Part shown: in pieces, positions 34,531-43,087 of the stretch
Layout: each line of letters begins with the position of its first letter
How positions within the stretch are numbered: the stretch's first letter is position 1
Assembly: GCA_937960645.1 (NCBI GenBank)
Contig: CALGPJ010000026.1
Coordinates: forward strand, 1 to 64,000
DNA from: an uncultured Spirochaetia bacterium
GTDB taxonomy: Bacteria; Spirochaetota; Spirochaetia; JABEVK01
Direction of reading: 5' to 3'
Length of the DNA stretch: 64,000 nt
The notes under the pieces: generated by a model
Seen by the model: only the letters and a program-made list of their open reading frames with translations
The model's database searches: none
Told to the model about the DNA's origin: nothing
Program-made: the position numbers and the translations under genes

Positions 34531-35103
34531 TTAGGTTTTTAAGCGGCGGCGTCCATCCCTTACATAGTGGAGGAAGGTTCCCAGGGACACGGCCGACGTC
34601 ACGATCAATAGTCCATTCCAAAACCAGCTGGCCAATCCCTGCCATTCCCAGCCCCATCCCCAGATCCTGCCAATCCAGCTAGCCAATCCAATGAGGCTGA
34701 CACCGAAATAGAGCCAGGCCTTGGTTTTGCCGCCGATATTCGCTCCCAAAACGATGTGATGCTGAACGAGGTATAACCTCCAGAAGGTGATTCCCAACTC
34801 ACGATACAGCACCACGGCAAAAAACCAAAAAGGCAGCACGTCGGCAAGGAGGAGGACAAGAAAATAAGTGAGACGGCTGACGACATCGGCAAAGGGATCC
34901 AGAAGTTTTCCTAATTCCGAAATCTGGTGGAGTTTGCGCGCCAAAATGCCATCCAGAAGATCCGATACCTCACCCACGATGAACAACACGATCAAGGTCA
35001 CCGCAATCCAGGTGTGTGGGGATTGAAATTGGAACATGAAAAGGCTGAGGAAAACAGGGGCCATACTGATTCGCACCAAAGTGAGCGAATTAGGGACATT
35101 CAT
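34531..35103 (-). CDS. pgsA: CDP-diacylglycerol-glycerol-3-phosphate phosphatidyltransferase family
   Basis: A 190-residue membrane enzyme of the CDP-alcohol phosphatidyltransferase family with the full motif D-x2-D-G-x2-A-R-x8-G-x3-D-x3-D (SDLLDGILARKLHQISELGKLLDPFAD). The N-terminal NVPNSLTLVRI matches PgsA, which makes phosphatidylglycerol phosphate. About five membrane segments. It is divergent from a second family member, with which it shares a -35 box. The specific alcohol substrate is inferred from overall similarity to PgsA. Confidence 0.85.
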   Translation of the reverse strand: MNVPNSLTLVRISMAPVFLSLFMFQFQSPHTWIAVTLIVLFIVGEVSDLLDGILARKLHQISELGKLLDPFADVVSRLTYFLVLLLADVLPFWFFAVVLYRELGITFWRLYLVQHHIVLGANIGGKTKAWLYFGVSLIGLASWIGRIWGWGWEWQGLASWFWNGLLIVTSAVSLGTFLHYVRDGRRRLKT

Positions 35104-35109
35104 AGCACC

Positions 35110-35138
35110 ACCTTAGAAAAACCCTTGAGGCTTGTCAA
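35110..35138 (-). promoter_or_regulatory. Predicted pgsA promoter, shared -35 palindrome
   Basis: Minus strand TTGACA (35138-35133), 17-base spacer, TAAGGT (35115-35110), then six bases to ATG 35103. AAGGTGG overlapping the -10 could alternatively serve as ribosome binding site on a longer transcript. Confidence 0.55.
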
Positions 35139-35160
35139 CGTTTCACTTTGAACCTAAACT
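35132..35160 (+). promoter_or_regulatory. Predicted promoter of the divergent phosphatidyltransferase, shared -35 palindrome
   Basis: TTGTCA (35132-35137), 17-base spacer, TAAACT (35155-35160), then seven bases to ATG 35168. The palindrome TTGTCAA at 35132-35138 gives a -35 hexamer on both strands, exactly as at 6370-6376. Confidence 0.6.
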
Positions 35161-35167
35161 GACGCTC

Positions 35168-35953
35168 ATGAGGGTGAAACGAGTTCTGGGTCTTACTTTT
35201 ATCGTCCATCAGACTGTTTTTGGGGTGGTGTTCGGTTGGACCCTCGGGAATCTCGACCCCACACCCTATGGGGCCCTCAGCTTTTTTCTGGTATCTCCCC
35301 TGGTTCCCCTTGCCTGTTGGCTGTGGATCCAAGCCATACCCAATGTTTTGGTCTGGCAGGATGGTACGCCCATGGACAAGCTGGGGCTGGCGAACCATCT
35401 CACCCTTTTTCGTTTGGGGAGTATGCCCGCCCTAAGCTACCTCCTGTTTCTGTCGAAGGATTATCCCTCAGTCATTCCGTTGATCGCGGTGTGGTCTGGC
35501 CTGGCTTTCCTGACCGATTTGAGCGACGGCTTTCTCAGCCGAAAACTGAATCAGATCAGTCGCTTCGGCAAGGCCCTGGACAGCACCAGCGATTATCTTC
35601 TTTTGGTATCCCTTTTGGTGGTTCTGACTGGTTTGAATCTCTTGCCGCTCTGGCTGCTCACCCTGGGCCTGATCCGGCTCGTTTTTCAAATGGTCGCGAT
35701 GGGCATCCTCATGTGGCGCAAGAGGGGGCTTATTCTGGAGACGACGCTCCTGGGAAAGGCCGCGGTCTTTGCCCTGATGAGCTGCCTCTTTGCGCACCTG
35801 GTTCACTTTCTCCTGAGGGTGGAAGTGATTTGGCTGGACCAAGCTCTAAGGATTCTGGACTGGGCCACCGCCCTGATTTTGGTATTATCGCTTTTCGACA
35901 AACTGTTGTATTTCCACAGGACCTGGCGAGGGCTTCAGACACCGAGGGCTTGA
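35168..35953 (+). CDS. CDP-alcohol phosphatidyltransferase family membrane protein
   Basis: A 261-residue membrane protein with the family motif in TDLSDGFLSRKLNQISRFGKALDSTSD; the usual Ala before Arg is Ser. It has about seven membrane segments, two of them in an N-terminal extension before the catalytic domain that pgsA lacks. It could use a different alcohol (for example inositol, choline or cardiolipin precursors). ATG 35168 is chosen because the promoter ends seven bases upstream; the frame stays open to TTG 35132, but that would lie inside the promoter. No Shine-Dalgarno site. The 3' end overlaps the convergent peptidase gene by 19 bases. Confidence 0.8.
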   Translation: MRVKRVLGLTFIVHQTVFGVVFGWTLGNLDPTPYGALSFFLVSPLVPLACWLWIQAIPNVLVWQDGTPMDKLGLANHLTLFRLGSMPALSYLLFLSKDYPSVIPLIAVWSGLAFLTDLSDGFLSRKLNQISRFGKALDSTSDYLLLVSLLVVLTGLNLLPLWLLTLGLIRLVFQMVAMGILMWRKRGLILETTLLGKAAVFALMSCLFAHLVHFLLRVEVIWLDQALRILDWATALILVLSLFDKLLYFHRTWRGLQTPRA

Positions 35954-37413
35954 TACTTTTCGTCGAGGTAGTCCAGGAAGGGCTGCACACCGAGTTCCTG
36001 ACCGGTTGCCTGTCTCACCAGCTCCCGGGCGGACAGGACACTTCCCCAGCGGTGAACGGAATTCCGAAGCCAGTCCAGCACCGGCTGGAACTCGCCTCGG
36101 GCGACGAGGTCCTGCAGAGGCAGGTCGCGTTTCATGGCCTGACGGAACTGGGCAGCATAGAGATTGCCCAGGGCATAGGTTGGGAAGTAGCCGAGTCCGC
36201 CCATGCTCCAGTGAATATCCTGAAGGCAGCCCTCGGCATCGTTGCCGGGTGTGATTCCCAAAAGTTCCTGCGAGGCGTGGTTCCAGGCTTCCGGAACGTT
36301 TTCGGGGGCAAGGGTTGCGCTCAAAAGGTCCTTCTCCAGCCCGTAGCGAAGGATGATGTGCAGGGAGTAGGTGACCTCGTCGGCCTCCACCCGAATCAGC
36401 GAGCGTTCCACCTTGTTGACGGCCAGGGCCAAATCCTTGCCCTCCGTGAGGGAGACGACATGGTGGCTGAGCCGCGACAGGTGCGGGGTGAACCAGGACA
36501 CCCACTCCGGGCTGCGGGCGATCATGTTTTCCCAAAAGCGGCTCTGGCTCTCGTGGATGCCCAGGCTGGTGCCCCGGGCGAGGATGGTCCCTTGAATCTC
36601 CTTGCCGAAGCCTTGTTCGTACAGGCCGTGACCCATCTCGTGGATGGTGCCGTAGAGCGAGGTGGGGAGGAAGTTCAGGTCGTAGCGGGTGGTGAGCCGA
36701 ATGTCGTCGGCACCCAGGGTGGTGCAGAACGGGTGGGTCGTTTCGTCCAGGCGGCCGCGTTGGAGGTCAAATCCCATGGACCTCAGGACAAAGTGGTTCA
36801 ATTCCGCCAGGTCCGCCTTGCGCCATCGACGTTTCAGGATTTGGTTGTCGAGGCTGAGGGCCCCGGGATGGCGCTCCAAAAATTGGTTGATGCCTGCAGC
36901 CAGCAGGGGAAACAGGCGGTCGAGCTCCGAGGTGGTTGCGCCGGGTTCGTACTCGTCCAAAAGGGCTGTGTAGGGATGATCCTCCCAGCCCAAGAGCTGG
37001 GACGTGGTGCGTGCGATGTCGACCAGTTCGCGCAAATGGGGCAGGAAGAGAGCGAACCGGGATTCTTTGCGGGCTTGAGCCCACGCTGCCTGGGCCTGGA
37101 CCACCAAACGTGCCTTTCGCTCGACCAGTTCCTGAGGGAGGCAGACCCGTCGTTTGAGTTCCCTCCGAAAAAGCCGCAGTCGGGCGTCGTGGATGGGGTC
37201 GCCGTTGTCCGTTTGGGATTCGATCAGGTTTCGGGTCTCGTCACTGGTCCAAAGACGGTGCAGCCTTCCCTGGAGATAGGCCCCCTGTTCGGCGCGCTCG
37301 GTGACGGCCGCGGCGGGCATGTAGGTTTCCTGATCCCACCCCAGGAGCTCGATCAGGTGCTCCAGGAGGATGATTTCGCTTTCGATTTTTTGCCAGACAG
37401 TAGCAGGGTCCAT
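35935..37413 (-). CDS. Carboxypeptidase Taq family metalloprotease (M32)
   Basis: A 492-residue zinc carboxypeptidase of family M32 that removes C-terminal residues from peptides in the cytoplasm. The zinc motif HEMGH is in GTIHEMGHGLYEQG, with the downstream Glu in GTSLGIHESQSRFWEN and the family-typical DDIRLTTRYD. Full length for the family (about 500). A perfect TATAAT (37422-37417) lies only three bases before ATG 37413, so the exact start or promoter is unclear. M32 enzymes are common in thermophiles but also occur widely elsewhere. Confidence 0.93.
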   Translation of the reverse strand: MDPATVWQKIESEIILLEHLIELLGWDQETYMPAAAVTERAEQGAYLQGRLHRLWTSDETRNLIESQTDNGDPIHDARLRLFRRELKRRVCLPQELVERKARLVVQAQAAWAQARKESRFALFLPHLRELVDIARTTSQLLGWEDHPYTALLDEYEPGATTSELDRLFPLLAAGINQFLERHPGALSLDNQILKRRWRKADLAELNHFVLRSMGFDLQRGRLDETTHPFCTTLGADDIRLTTRYDLNFLPTSLYGTIHEMGHGLYEQGFGKEIQGTILARGTSLGIHESQSRFWENMIARSPEWVSWFTPHLSRLSHHVVSLTEGKDLALAVNKVERSLIRVEADEVTYSLHIILRYGLEKDLLSATLAPENVPEAWNHASQELLGITPGNDAEGCLQDIHWSMGGLGYFPTYALGNLYAAQFRQAMKRDLPLQDLVARGEFQPVLDWLRNSVHRWGSVLSARELVRQATGQELGVQPFLDYLDEKYQALGV

Positions 37414-37427
37414 GGGATTATATGACC

Positions 37428-38480
37428 CTAGGGAGCGGCGTTGGTCAAGTTGGCGATGGCCTTGTCCATGATCGTTTGGTCAGGAACGCTGCGGGCCAGG
37501 CTTTCTCGGACATCCTGGGCCAAATCTTTGGATTTTTCGGGGACCTTTCCCAGGAGCCGTTGCAGGGAATACCGGAGAAGGTTGAGATGCCGGTACTCCT
37601 GAGGGGCAAACACGGCCATCCGTGTATAATCCCGGGCGATATTCTGCCAACTCGCACCGGCAAGGGCCTGGAGGATGGCGGTCACCACACCCGTGCGATC
37701 GATTCCCAGGCGGCAATGGATGGCCCAGGGACCGGAGGTCTGGGAAATGAATACCAGAATTTTTCCGATGGTGCTCAGGAAAAGGTTTCCTCGGGTATGG
37801 TAATACACCAGGCCATACTCCAGGGGCAGGAACAGGACACGGCCGTCCCGAGCCGCCATCGCGTAGGGCTTGGGGCAGGCGGGATCGAAGATCACCCCTT
37901 CGCCGTCGCTGAGATTGATCACGGATCGAATCCGGTGCTGGTTCCAGAGTTCGACCACCGCCTTCAATCGTTCGCGATCGCGTTCATCGGCCAGGGCCGG
38001 AAGAAAGGGGTGAGAGGAGCGAAAGAGCTTTCCGGGCGCGAGGTTTCCGCCTGTCACCTCCCAGAAATTGCCCATCCAATTCCTGTTCGTTTCTTCTGGG
38101 GCCTGGGCCGAGGTGAGTTCGCGAATGCGCAGCGGCCATGTTGCCGCATCGCTGGAGGGGACGATCAAAAAGTTGTTGCCGATTCGGGGCTCATCGGGAA
38201 AGAAGTCGGCCCCCAGAATGATCGAGTTGTTCAGGAGGAACTGATATTCGGGGTAGCCGCTGTTGCCCGGAGCCTCCACCCGTCCCGGTGGAAGGTCCAG
38301 AATCCAGTGGCCAGGCTTTTCAAAGCGCAGGCGCCAGAATTCCGAGGGCTTCCAATTGTTGAAGCTCCCGGTCACCTGAATACTTGTCACCCCGGCGGGT
38401 AGATCGCGCTCCTCGACGAGGAACCAGAAACGGTTTCCGTAGGTCGAGTGGAAACGGCTCAGGACAAAAGAGGGACTCAA
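37428..38480 (-). CDS. Glycogen-binding module fused to a tyrosine/dual-specificity phosphatase (laforin-like layout)
   Basis: A 350-residue two-domain protein. Residues about 14-95 resemble an AMPK/CBM48-type early-set module: VTGSFNNWKP (36-45), GHWILDLPPG (57-66) and PEYQFLLNN (77-85). Residues about 140-310 form a phosphatase domain with the signature HCRLGIDRTG (C256, R262; Cys-x5-Arg). No signal peptide. The order, starch/glycogen binder then Cys-based phosphatase, is that of animal laforin, which removes phosphate from glycogen. A role on glycogen or another alpha-glucan is inferred. The start is TTG 38480, with GGTGAT upstream; it directly follows the EF-G paralogue gene in the same frame. 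Confidence 0.72.
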   Translation of the reverse strand: MSPSFVLSRFHSTYGNRFWFLVEERDLPAGVTSIQVTGSFNNWKPSEFWRLRFEKPGHWILDLPPGRVEAPGNSGYPEYQFLLNNSIILGADFFPDEPRIGNNFLIVPSSDAATWPLRIRELTSAQAPEETNRNWMGNFWEVTGGNLAPGKLFRSSHPFLPALADERDRERLKAVVELWNQHRIRSVINLSDGEGVIFDPACPKPYAMAARDGRVLFLPLEYGLVYYHTRGNLFLSTIGKILVFISQTSGPWAIHCRLGIDRTGVVTAILQALAGASWQNIARDYTRMAVFAPQEYRHLNLLRYSLQRLLGKVPEKSKDLAQDVRESLARSVPDQTIMDKAIANLTNAAP

Positions 38481-38492
38481 GACATCACCCGG

Positions 38493-40565
38493 CTATTCAT
38501 GCTCCCCCTTGGCACGGCTTGCCTGATACTCCTGGATCAGGGTCTGACTCTCCCGGGCACCCAACGGATCGTAATGGTCAAACTCCATTTCGAAGGCCCC
38601 AGTGGAGCTGGTGATGCTTTTGAGCTGCAACGCGTATTGCTGCACCTCGGAAAGCGGAACCAGGGCCTGTATTTCGAGCATGTCCTTACCGATGGGGTTC
38701 TGCCCGAGGACTCGTGCCCTTTTGGCCGACAGGTCCGACAGCACATCGCCGAGGTATTTTTCTTCGATGTAGACCGAAATTTTGTAGATCGGTTCGAGGA
38801 TGATCGGTTTTGCCTGCTCGAAGGCTGCCCTCAAGGCGCCCCGTGCCGCCAACTTGAAAGAAAGTTCCGAACTGTCCACGGGATGCTCCTTGCCGTCGAT
38901 GACGGTGACCTTGAGATCCACGATGGGAAAGCCGGCCAGAATTCCCTCTTCCATGGTTTCGAGGATTCCTTTCTCGATGGCGGGCAAATAGCTGCGGGAA
39001 AGGTTCTGACCCTTGAGGACCTCCTCGAACTTGAACGTCTCGCCTCGTGGCAGAGGGGAGACCTCGATGAGGACCTTTCCATACTGTCCGTGACCGCCCG
39101 TCTGTTTCTTGTGGGTGTATTCGGCGGTGGCAGACTTGGTGATGGTTTCCTTGTACGGGATTCGGGGGAGTTTGGTGGTAAATTCGATTTTTTGATTTCG
39201 GATGCGATCCAGGATGATTCCCAGCTGCAGTTCTCCCATGGCGCTGATCACCGATTCCTTGGTTTGGGGATTGAAACGCAACTCGAACGTCAGATCCTCC
39301 TCGGAGGCTCTCAACAGGATTTGCGTCATCTTGTCCTCGTCCTTCTGGTTCTTGGCCGAGATCGCCAGGCTGTGGACGGGGTGGGGGAGCTGCAGCGGCC
39401 GGTAGTGGATGATGTCGTCATGATGACAGAGCGTGTCGTTGGTTTGCAGGGAGTCGACCTTGGCCACGACACCAATATCACCGGCGCTCAGTTCGTCGAC
39501 CTCCTTCAGGTTCTTGCCCTCGACGATGAAGATCCTGCCCAGTTTCTCTTTTTTCCCGGTGCGAGGGTTGAACGCCTCGCTTTCGGGAGTGAGTTTGCCG
39601 GTCACGACCTTGATGAAGCTCAGCTTCCCCGCAAACTGATCGTAGACGGTCTTGAACACGAGGCCGGAGAAGGGTCCCTCGGGGTTGATGGTCCGAGACT
39701 TTTCTCCGCTGACGCAGGGTTCCTCGACGTTGAAGGGGCTGGGCGAGTCGAAGGCGGTGAAATCCAGGAGGGGAACGATGCCCGAACCCAAAAGGGCACT
39801 GCCGCAGAAAACGGGAACGAACTGATTCTTTTCCAAACCCTCGCGCAATCCACGTTTGATCTCTTCTTCGTTCAAGTCTCCTTTTTCCACATAGAGGTCC
39901 AAAAGCTCCTCGTCGCCCTCGGCAGCCTCTTCCACCAAAACCTTTCGGGCGGTTTGCGCCTCCTCCCTCATTTCCGGGGGGATGTCAGCCACACGTTCCT
40001 TGGCCCCATCCTCGTAAAGGTACGCCTTCATGTCGAGCAGATTGACGACGCCCTTAAAATGAGCATCGTGTCCGATGGGGATGGTCACCGGTATGAAGAC
40101 CATTCCGAATTTCTCGTGCAGCTCTTGTACGGTCTCCTGGAAATTGGTGTCAGCCTTGTCGAGCTTGTTGATGAAAACCATCCGCGGAAGGTTGCGCCGG
40201 TTGAGCTCTCTCCAGAGTTTGATGGTCTCGATCTGAACGCCGCTGCGCGCCCCAACCACCATGAGGCCACACTCGGTGCTGCGAAAGGCGAGGATGGTCT
40301 CCCCGACAAAGTCCGAGCTGCCGGGGGTGTCCAGAATGTTGATCTTGGTATCCCGCCAAAAGATGTGGGAAAAGCTGGTGTGGATGCTGATTCCCCGTTT
40401 GATTTCCTCGTCGGTGTAGTCGCTGACCGTGCGGCCGGTTTCCACTTTTTCCGCCTTGGGAATCACTCCCCCAGCGAAGAGGATTTGTTCGTTGAGGGTG
40501 GTTTTGCCAGTCCCGGTATGGCCGATGATGGCCAGGTTTCGAAGTGCTTCCGTTTTGATGAGCAT
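38493..40565 (-). CDS. Elongation factor G-like GTPase (EF-G paralogue)
   Basis: A 690-residue translational GTPase with the five-domain order of EF-G. The P-loop is GHTGTGKTT (15-23), where housekeeping EF-G has AHIDAGKTT; G3 is DTPG, G4 is NKLD rather than NKMD. The effector region and domain IV loop also differ, and HKKQTGGHGQYGKV matches domain IV. These features place it with EF-G2-type paralogues of Thermus, spirochaetes and others rather than the main factor. Its role may be ribosome recycling or stress translation. No Shine-Dalgarno site; the promoter ends eight bases before ATG 40565. Confidence 0.88.
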   Translation of the reverse strand: MLIKTEALRNLAIIGHTGTGKTTLNEQILFAGGVIPKAEKVETGRTVSDYTDEEIKRGISIHTSFSHIFWRDTKINILDTPGSSDFVGETILAFRSTECGLMVVGARSGVQIETIKLWRELNRRNLPRMVFINKLDKADTNFQETVQELHEKFGMVFIPVTIPIGHDAHFKGVVNLLDMKAYLYEDGAKERVADIPPEMREEAQTARKVLVEEAAEGDEELLDLYVEKGDLNEEEIKRGLREGLEKNQFVPVFCGSALLGSGIVPLLDFTAFDSPSPFNVEEPCVSGEKSRTINPEGPFSGLVFKTVYDQFAGKLSFIKVVTGKLTPESEAFNPRTGKKEKLGRIFIVEGKNLKEVDELSAGDIGVVAKVDSLQTNDTLCHHDDIIHYRPLQLPHPVHSLAISAKNQKDEDKMTQILLRASEEDLTFELRFNPQTKESVISAMGELQLGIILDRIRNQKIEFTTKLPRIPYKETITKSATAEYTHKKQTGGHGQYGKVLIEVSPLPRGETFKFEEVLKGQNLSRSYLPAIEKGILETMEEGILAGFPIVDLKVTVIDGKEHPVDSSELSFKLAARGALRAAFEQAKPIILEPIYKISVYIEEKYLGDVLSDLSAKRARVLGQNPIGKDMLEIQALVPLSEVQQYALQLKSITSSTGAFEMEFDHYDPLGARESQTLIQEYQASRAKGEHE

Positions 40566-40573
40566 AATAACTT

Positions 40574-40602
40574 AGATTAGACCCAGCCTTTCGAGCTGTC
40601 AA
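40574..40602 (-). promoter_or_regulatory. Predicted promoter of the EF-G paralogue, leaderless geometry
   Basis: Minus strand perfect TTGACA (40602-40597), 17-base spacer, TAATCT (40579-40574), then eight bases to ATG 40565. TCTAAT (40581-40576) with a 15-base spacer is an alternative -10. The -35 box covers the stop codon of the upstream gene. Confidence 0.6.
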
Positions 40603-42983
40603 CTTTTGATCGGTCCTGCTTTAGGGGGGATGTCGCCCCGGGCGAGGATCTCTCTCATGTCGGGCGGATCGAGCGGCCTGCTGAAATAGTAACCCTGGAT
40701 CGCGTGACATCCCTGTTCAACGATGTAATTCAACTGGTGGACTGTCTCCACTCCCTCCGCCACCAATTCCAATCCAAAATTCCGGCCCATGGAGATGATG
40801 GTATTGACAATGCCCAGGGACTGTTGGTTGCCAGGCAAGTCACGCACGAAACTTTGATCGATTTTGAGTCTCTGAATCGGCAGATTCTGCAGGTAATTCA
40901 ACGAGGAGTAGCCCGTGCCAAAGTCGTCGATGCTGATGGTCACCCCCATGTGACGGATGGCTTCCAGCCTGGCAATGATATCCTCGTACCCCCCAAACGC
41001 CAGCCTCTCGGTGATTTCCAGCTCCAGGAGGTTGGGCGGTAATTGGGTCAAGTTCAAAATTTGTTGCAGTTCATCCACAAAATCGGCTTGCTCGAGTTTG
41101 ATGCTCGAGATGTTGACGCTGATCGGGACCGCATCCAATCCCTGATCCAGCCACTCCTTGTTTTGGCGGCAGGCCTGGAGAAGGCTCCAGCGATCGATCG
41201 CCTTGATGAGGCCGGACTCTTCGGCGATCGGGATGAAGATGCTCGGCGGAACGGGTCCGAGTTCGGGACTCGTCCAGCGGATCAGGGCCTCCATACCGAT
41301 GACCCGGTTGGTTCGTGCATCGATCTGCGGATGGTAGACCTGGTGGAACTGGTTGTATTCGATGGCAATGTGCAGGTGGGCTTCGATCTGCATCTGGCGG
41401 CTCAGACCGAGTTTCATGCTGTCGTTGAAGGTCTTGATCTGGTTCCCCCCGGACTTTTTTGCGGAGTTCTTGGCGATGCTCGCGTTGATCATCAGCTCCT
41501 CGTAGGTGTGGGCGTCCTGGATATAAAACGCGACGCCGATGCTGAAGGTCAAGTAAATCTTTTCGTCGTCGAGAAGGTAGGGGGACGCGTTATCTTTCTG
41601 AAGGCGGCCCAGGGTTTCCAGAATTTGATTTCGGTTGGAATAGTTGTACAGGAACAGGTTGTACTCGGCCCCGTTACCTCGGCTCACGATGGCGTTTTTC
41701 GAAAGAGCTCGGACCAGGCGCTTCGCCGTCATTTTGAGGAGTCGGTCACCCTGGCCGCTTCCGTGGCTGTCGTTGAAGTTTTTGAACTTGTCGATGGACA
41801 GCACCACCAGGCAGCGCACGGAATTTTCGAACTGGGGATCCTTGAGGGTTTTCTTGACGAAATCCTCGAAGAAGGCCCGGTTGGGAAGTTCGGTGACGGT
41901 ATCGTAGAAAATCAGCTGGCGGATGTAATGCATCATTTCGTTGAAGCCATGCGCCAGGTGAAACATTTCGCTTGGCCCGCCCTCGGGCGCCAGGACGCTG
42001 AAGTTGCCCGTAGCCACCTGGCCGAAGACATCTCGGAGTTTCTGGTAGTACCGCGTCCAGGATTTGTTGATCAAAAACAACACGACATTCATCACCAAAA
42101 GGAACAGGAGGCTGAGCAGGATGAGGTGGCGATTGAGCCCCTCGATTTCAAGGCGGATTTTGTCCAGCCGGGTAACCTTGACCAAACGAAAGCCGGGGGT
42201 ACCTTCCACCACTCCTGCGAAGATGACATAAGCGGGCAGGACATCCTGGTATTTCGGACTGAGGAAAATGGCCGTGGCCCTTTCGGCCAGAAAAGCTGGG
42301 ATGATGCTCGAGGATTGGCGAATGTTTTCGCCCTCGGTCAAGGGGGATGTATTGCTCCAAATCAATTGACCGTTTTCGTCGGTCAGAAACAGCGCGGTGT
42401 TGGAAGCCGTCAGGAGCCTTTGCCGAAAGAAGGAGTGGAAGGCCAGAAGATCGATGGTCAGGCCAAAGCCGCCGATTATCCGAAACTTCTCGTCGAAGAT
42501 GGGAGTGGCAAGCACGGTGACCGGGACGCCCGTGCTCGGGGAGATGGAATACCCGTCGATGATGCTCTCGCCGTTTTTCAAATCCTTGAAGAAAGGTGCG
42601 TACGCGAGGTTGCCCGCTCGGCGAACGAGGGTGGTTGTGTAATTTCCCTGGGCGTCCGTCACGAAATAATGCAGGTAGGGTCCCTGACGGGCGGGAAGCT
42701 GGGTCACGAGGGCGATATGAATGGTATCCAAATCGGGAAGCTTACGGTAGAGCGGATTTTGGCTCAGGAGGATGACCTCACGCTTGCGTTCGGCATACCA
42801 GTCGCGAACGTTGGTGAGATGGGTGTTGAAGGAAAGCTCCTCGGTTTCCAGCAGGCTTTTCTTGTTCTGGTCGTAGACATAACTTTGGAAAATAAGATAA
42901 AAAACGACCGCCATCAGCAGGGACAGCATAAACCCGATCAGAGCGATCCTGAAAGCCAGGCTGTTCCACAGTGATGTTTTCAC
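40599..42983 (-). CDS. Membrane sensor with degenerate GGDEF and intact EAL (c-di-GMP phosphodiesterase)
   Basis: A 794-residue signalling protein. Membrane segments at about 10-30 and 276-297 enclose a double-Cache-type sensor. The GGDEF domain has RGNGAEYN (435-442) where GGDEF should be, so it is probably inactive as a cyclase. The EAL domain keeps E565-A-L and the later EITERLA, DDFGTGYSSLNYL and KIDQSFV motifs, so it should hydrolyse c-di-GMP. The start is GTG 42983; TATAAT (42994-42989) ends five bases before it. It is convergent with nothing and is followed by the EF-G paralogue. Confidence 0.92.
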   Translation of the reverse strand: MKTSLWNSLAFRIALIGFMLSLLMAVVFYLIFQSYVYDQNKKSLLETEELSFNTHLTNVRDWYAERKREVILLSQNPLYRKLPDLDTIHIALVTQLPARQGPYLHYFVTDAQGNYTTTLVRRAGNLAYAPFFKDLKNGESIIDGYSISPSTGVPVTVLATPIFDEKFRIIGGFGLTIDLLAFHSFFRQRLLTASNTALFLTDENGQLIWSNTSPLTEGENIRQSSSIIPAFLAERATAIFLSPKYQDVLPAYVIFAGVVEGTPGFRLVKVTRLDKIRLEIEGLNRHLILLSLLFLLVMNVVLFLINKSWTRYYQKLRDVFGQVATGNFSVLAPEGGPSEMFHLAHGFNEMMHYIRQLIFYDTVTELPNRAFFEDFVKKTLKDPQFENSVRCLVVLSIDKFKNFNDSHGSGQGDRLLKMTAKRLVRALSKNAIVSRGNGAEYNLFLYNYSNRNQILETLGRLQKDNASPYLLDDEKIYLTFSIGVAFYIQDAHTYEELMINASIAKNSAKKSGGNQIKTFNDSMKLGLSRQMQIEAHLHIAIEYNQFHQVYHPQIDARTNRVIGMEALIRWTSPELGPVPPSIFIPIAEESGLIKAIDRWSLLQACRQNKEWLDQGLDAVPISVNISSIKLEQADFVDELQQILNLTQLPPNLLELEITERLAFGGYEDIIARLEAIRHMGVTISIDDFGTGYSSLNYLQNLPIQRLKIDQSFVRDLPGNQQSLGIVNTIISMGRNFGLELVAEGVETVHQLNYIVEQGCHAIQGYYFSRPLDPPDMREILARGDIPPKAGPIKS

Positions 42984-43027
42984 AAGGCATTATACACCGG
43001 GTTTTTTGAAAAAATAAGGTGGTTCGC

Positions 43028-43056
43028 TTGACCAAGGCCGCCTATCATTCTTAAAT
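43028..43056 (+). promoter_or_regulatory. Predicted ileS promoter
   Basis: TTGACC (43028-43033), 17-base spacer, TTAAAT (43051-43056). The start point would fall near 43063, after ATG 43055, which supports TTG 43088 as the true ileS start. Confidence 0.45.
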
Positions 43057-43087
43057 GTTCCCGTCAGCAAGACCCAAGGGGGAAACA

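Noticed and set aside
35132..35167. TTG 35132 as start of the second phosphatidyltransferase
   Set aside because: It is part of the -35 box and the added residues have no family similarity.
35236..37425. 729-residue plus-strand open frame
   Set aside because: It runs antisense through the carboxypeptidase gene and has no family motif, while the minus strand shows a complete M32 protease with HEMGH.
38448..40580. 710-residue plus-strand open frame
   Set aside because: Mirror frame of the EF-G paralogue; composition is that of a reverse complement of a high-GC gene.
43055..43087. ATG 43055 as ileS start
   Set aside because: No ribosome binding site, and it lies within the predicted promoter; TTG 43088 has AAGGGGGA at good spacing. 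ATG 43055 cannot be fully excluded.
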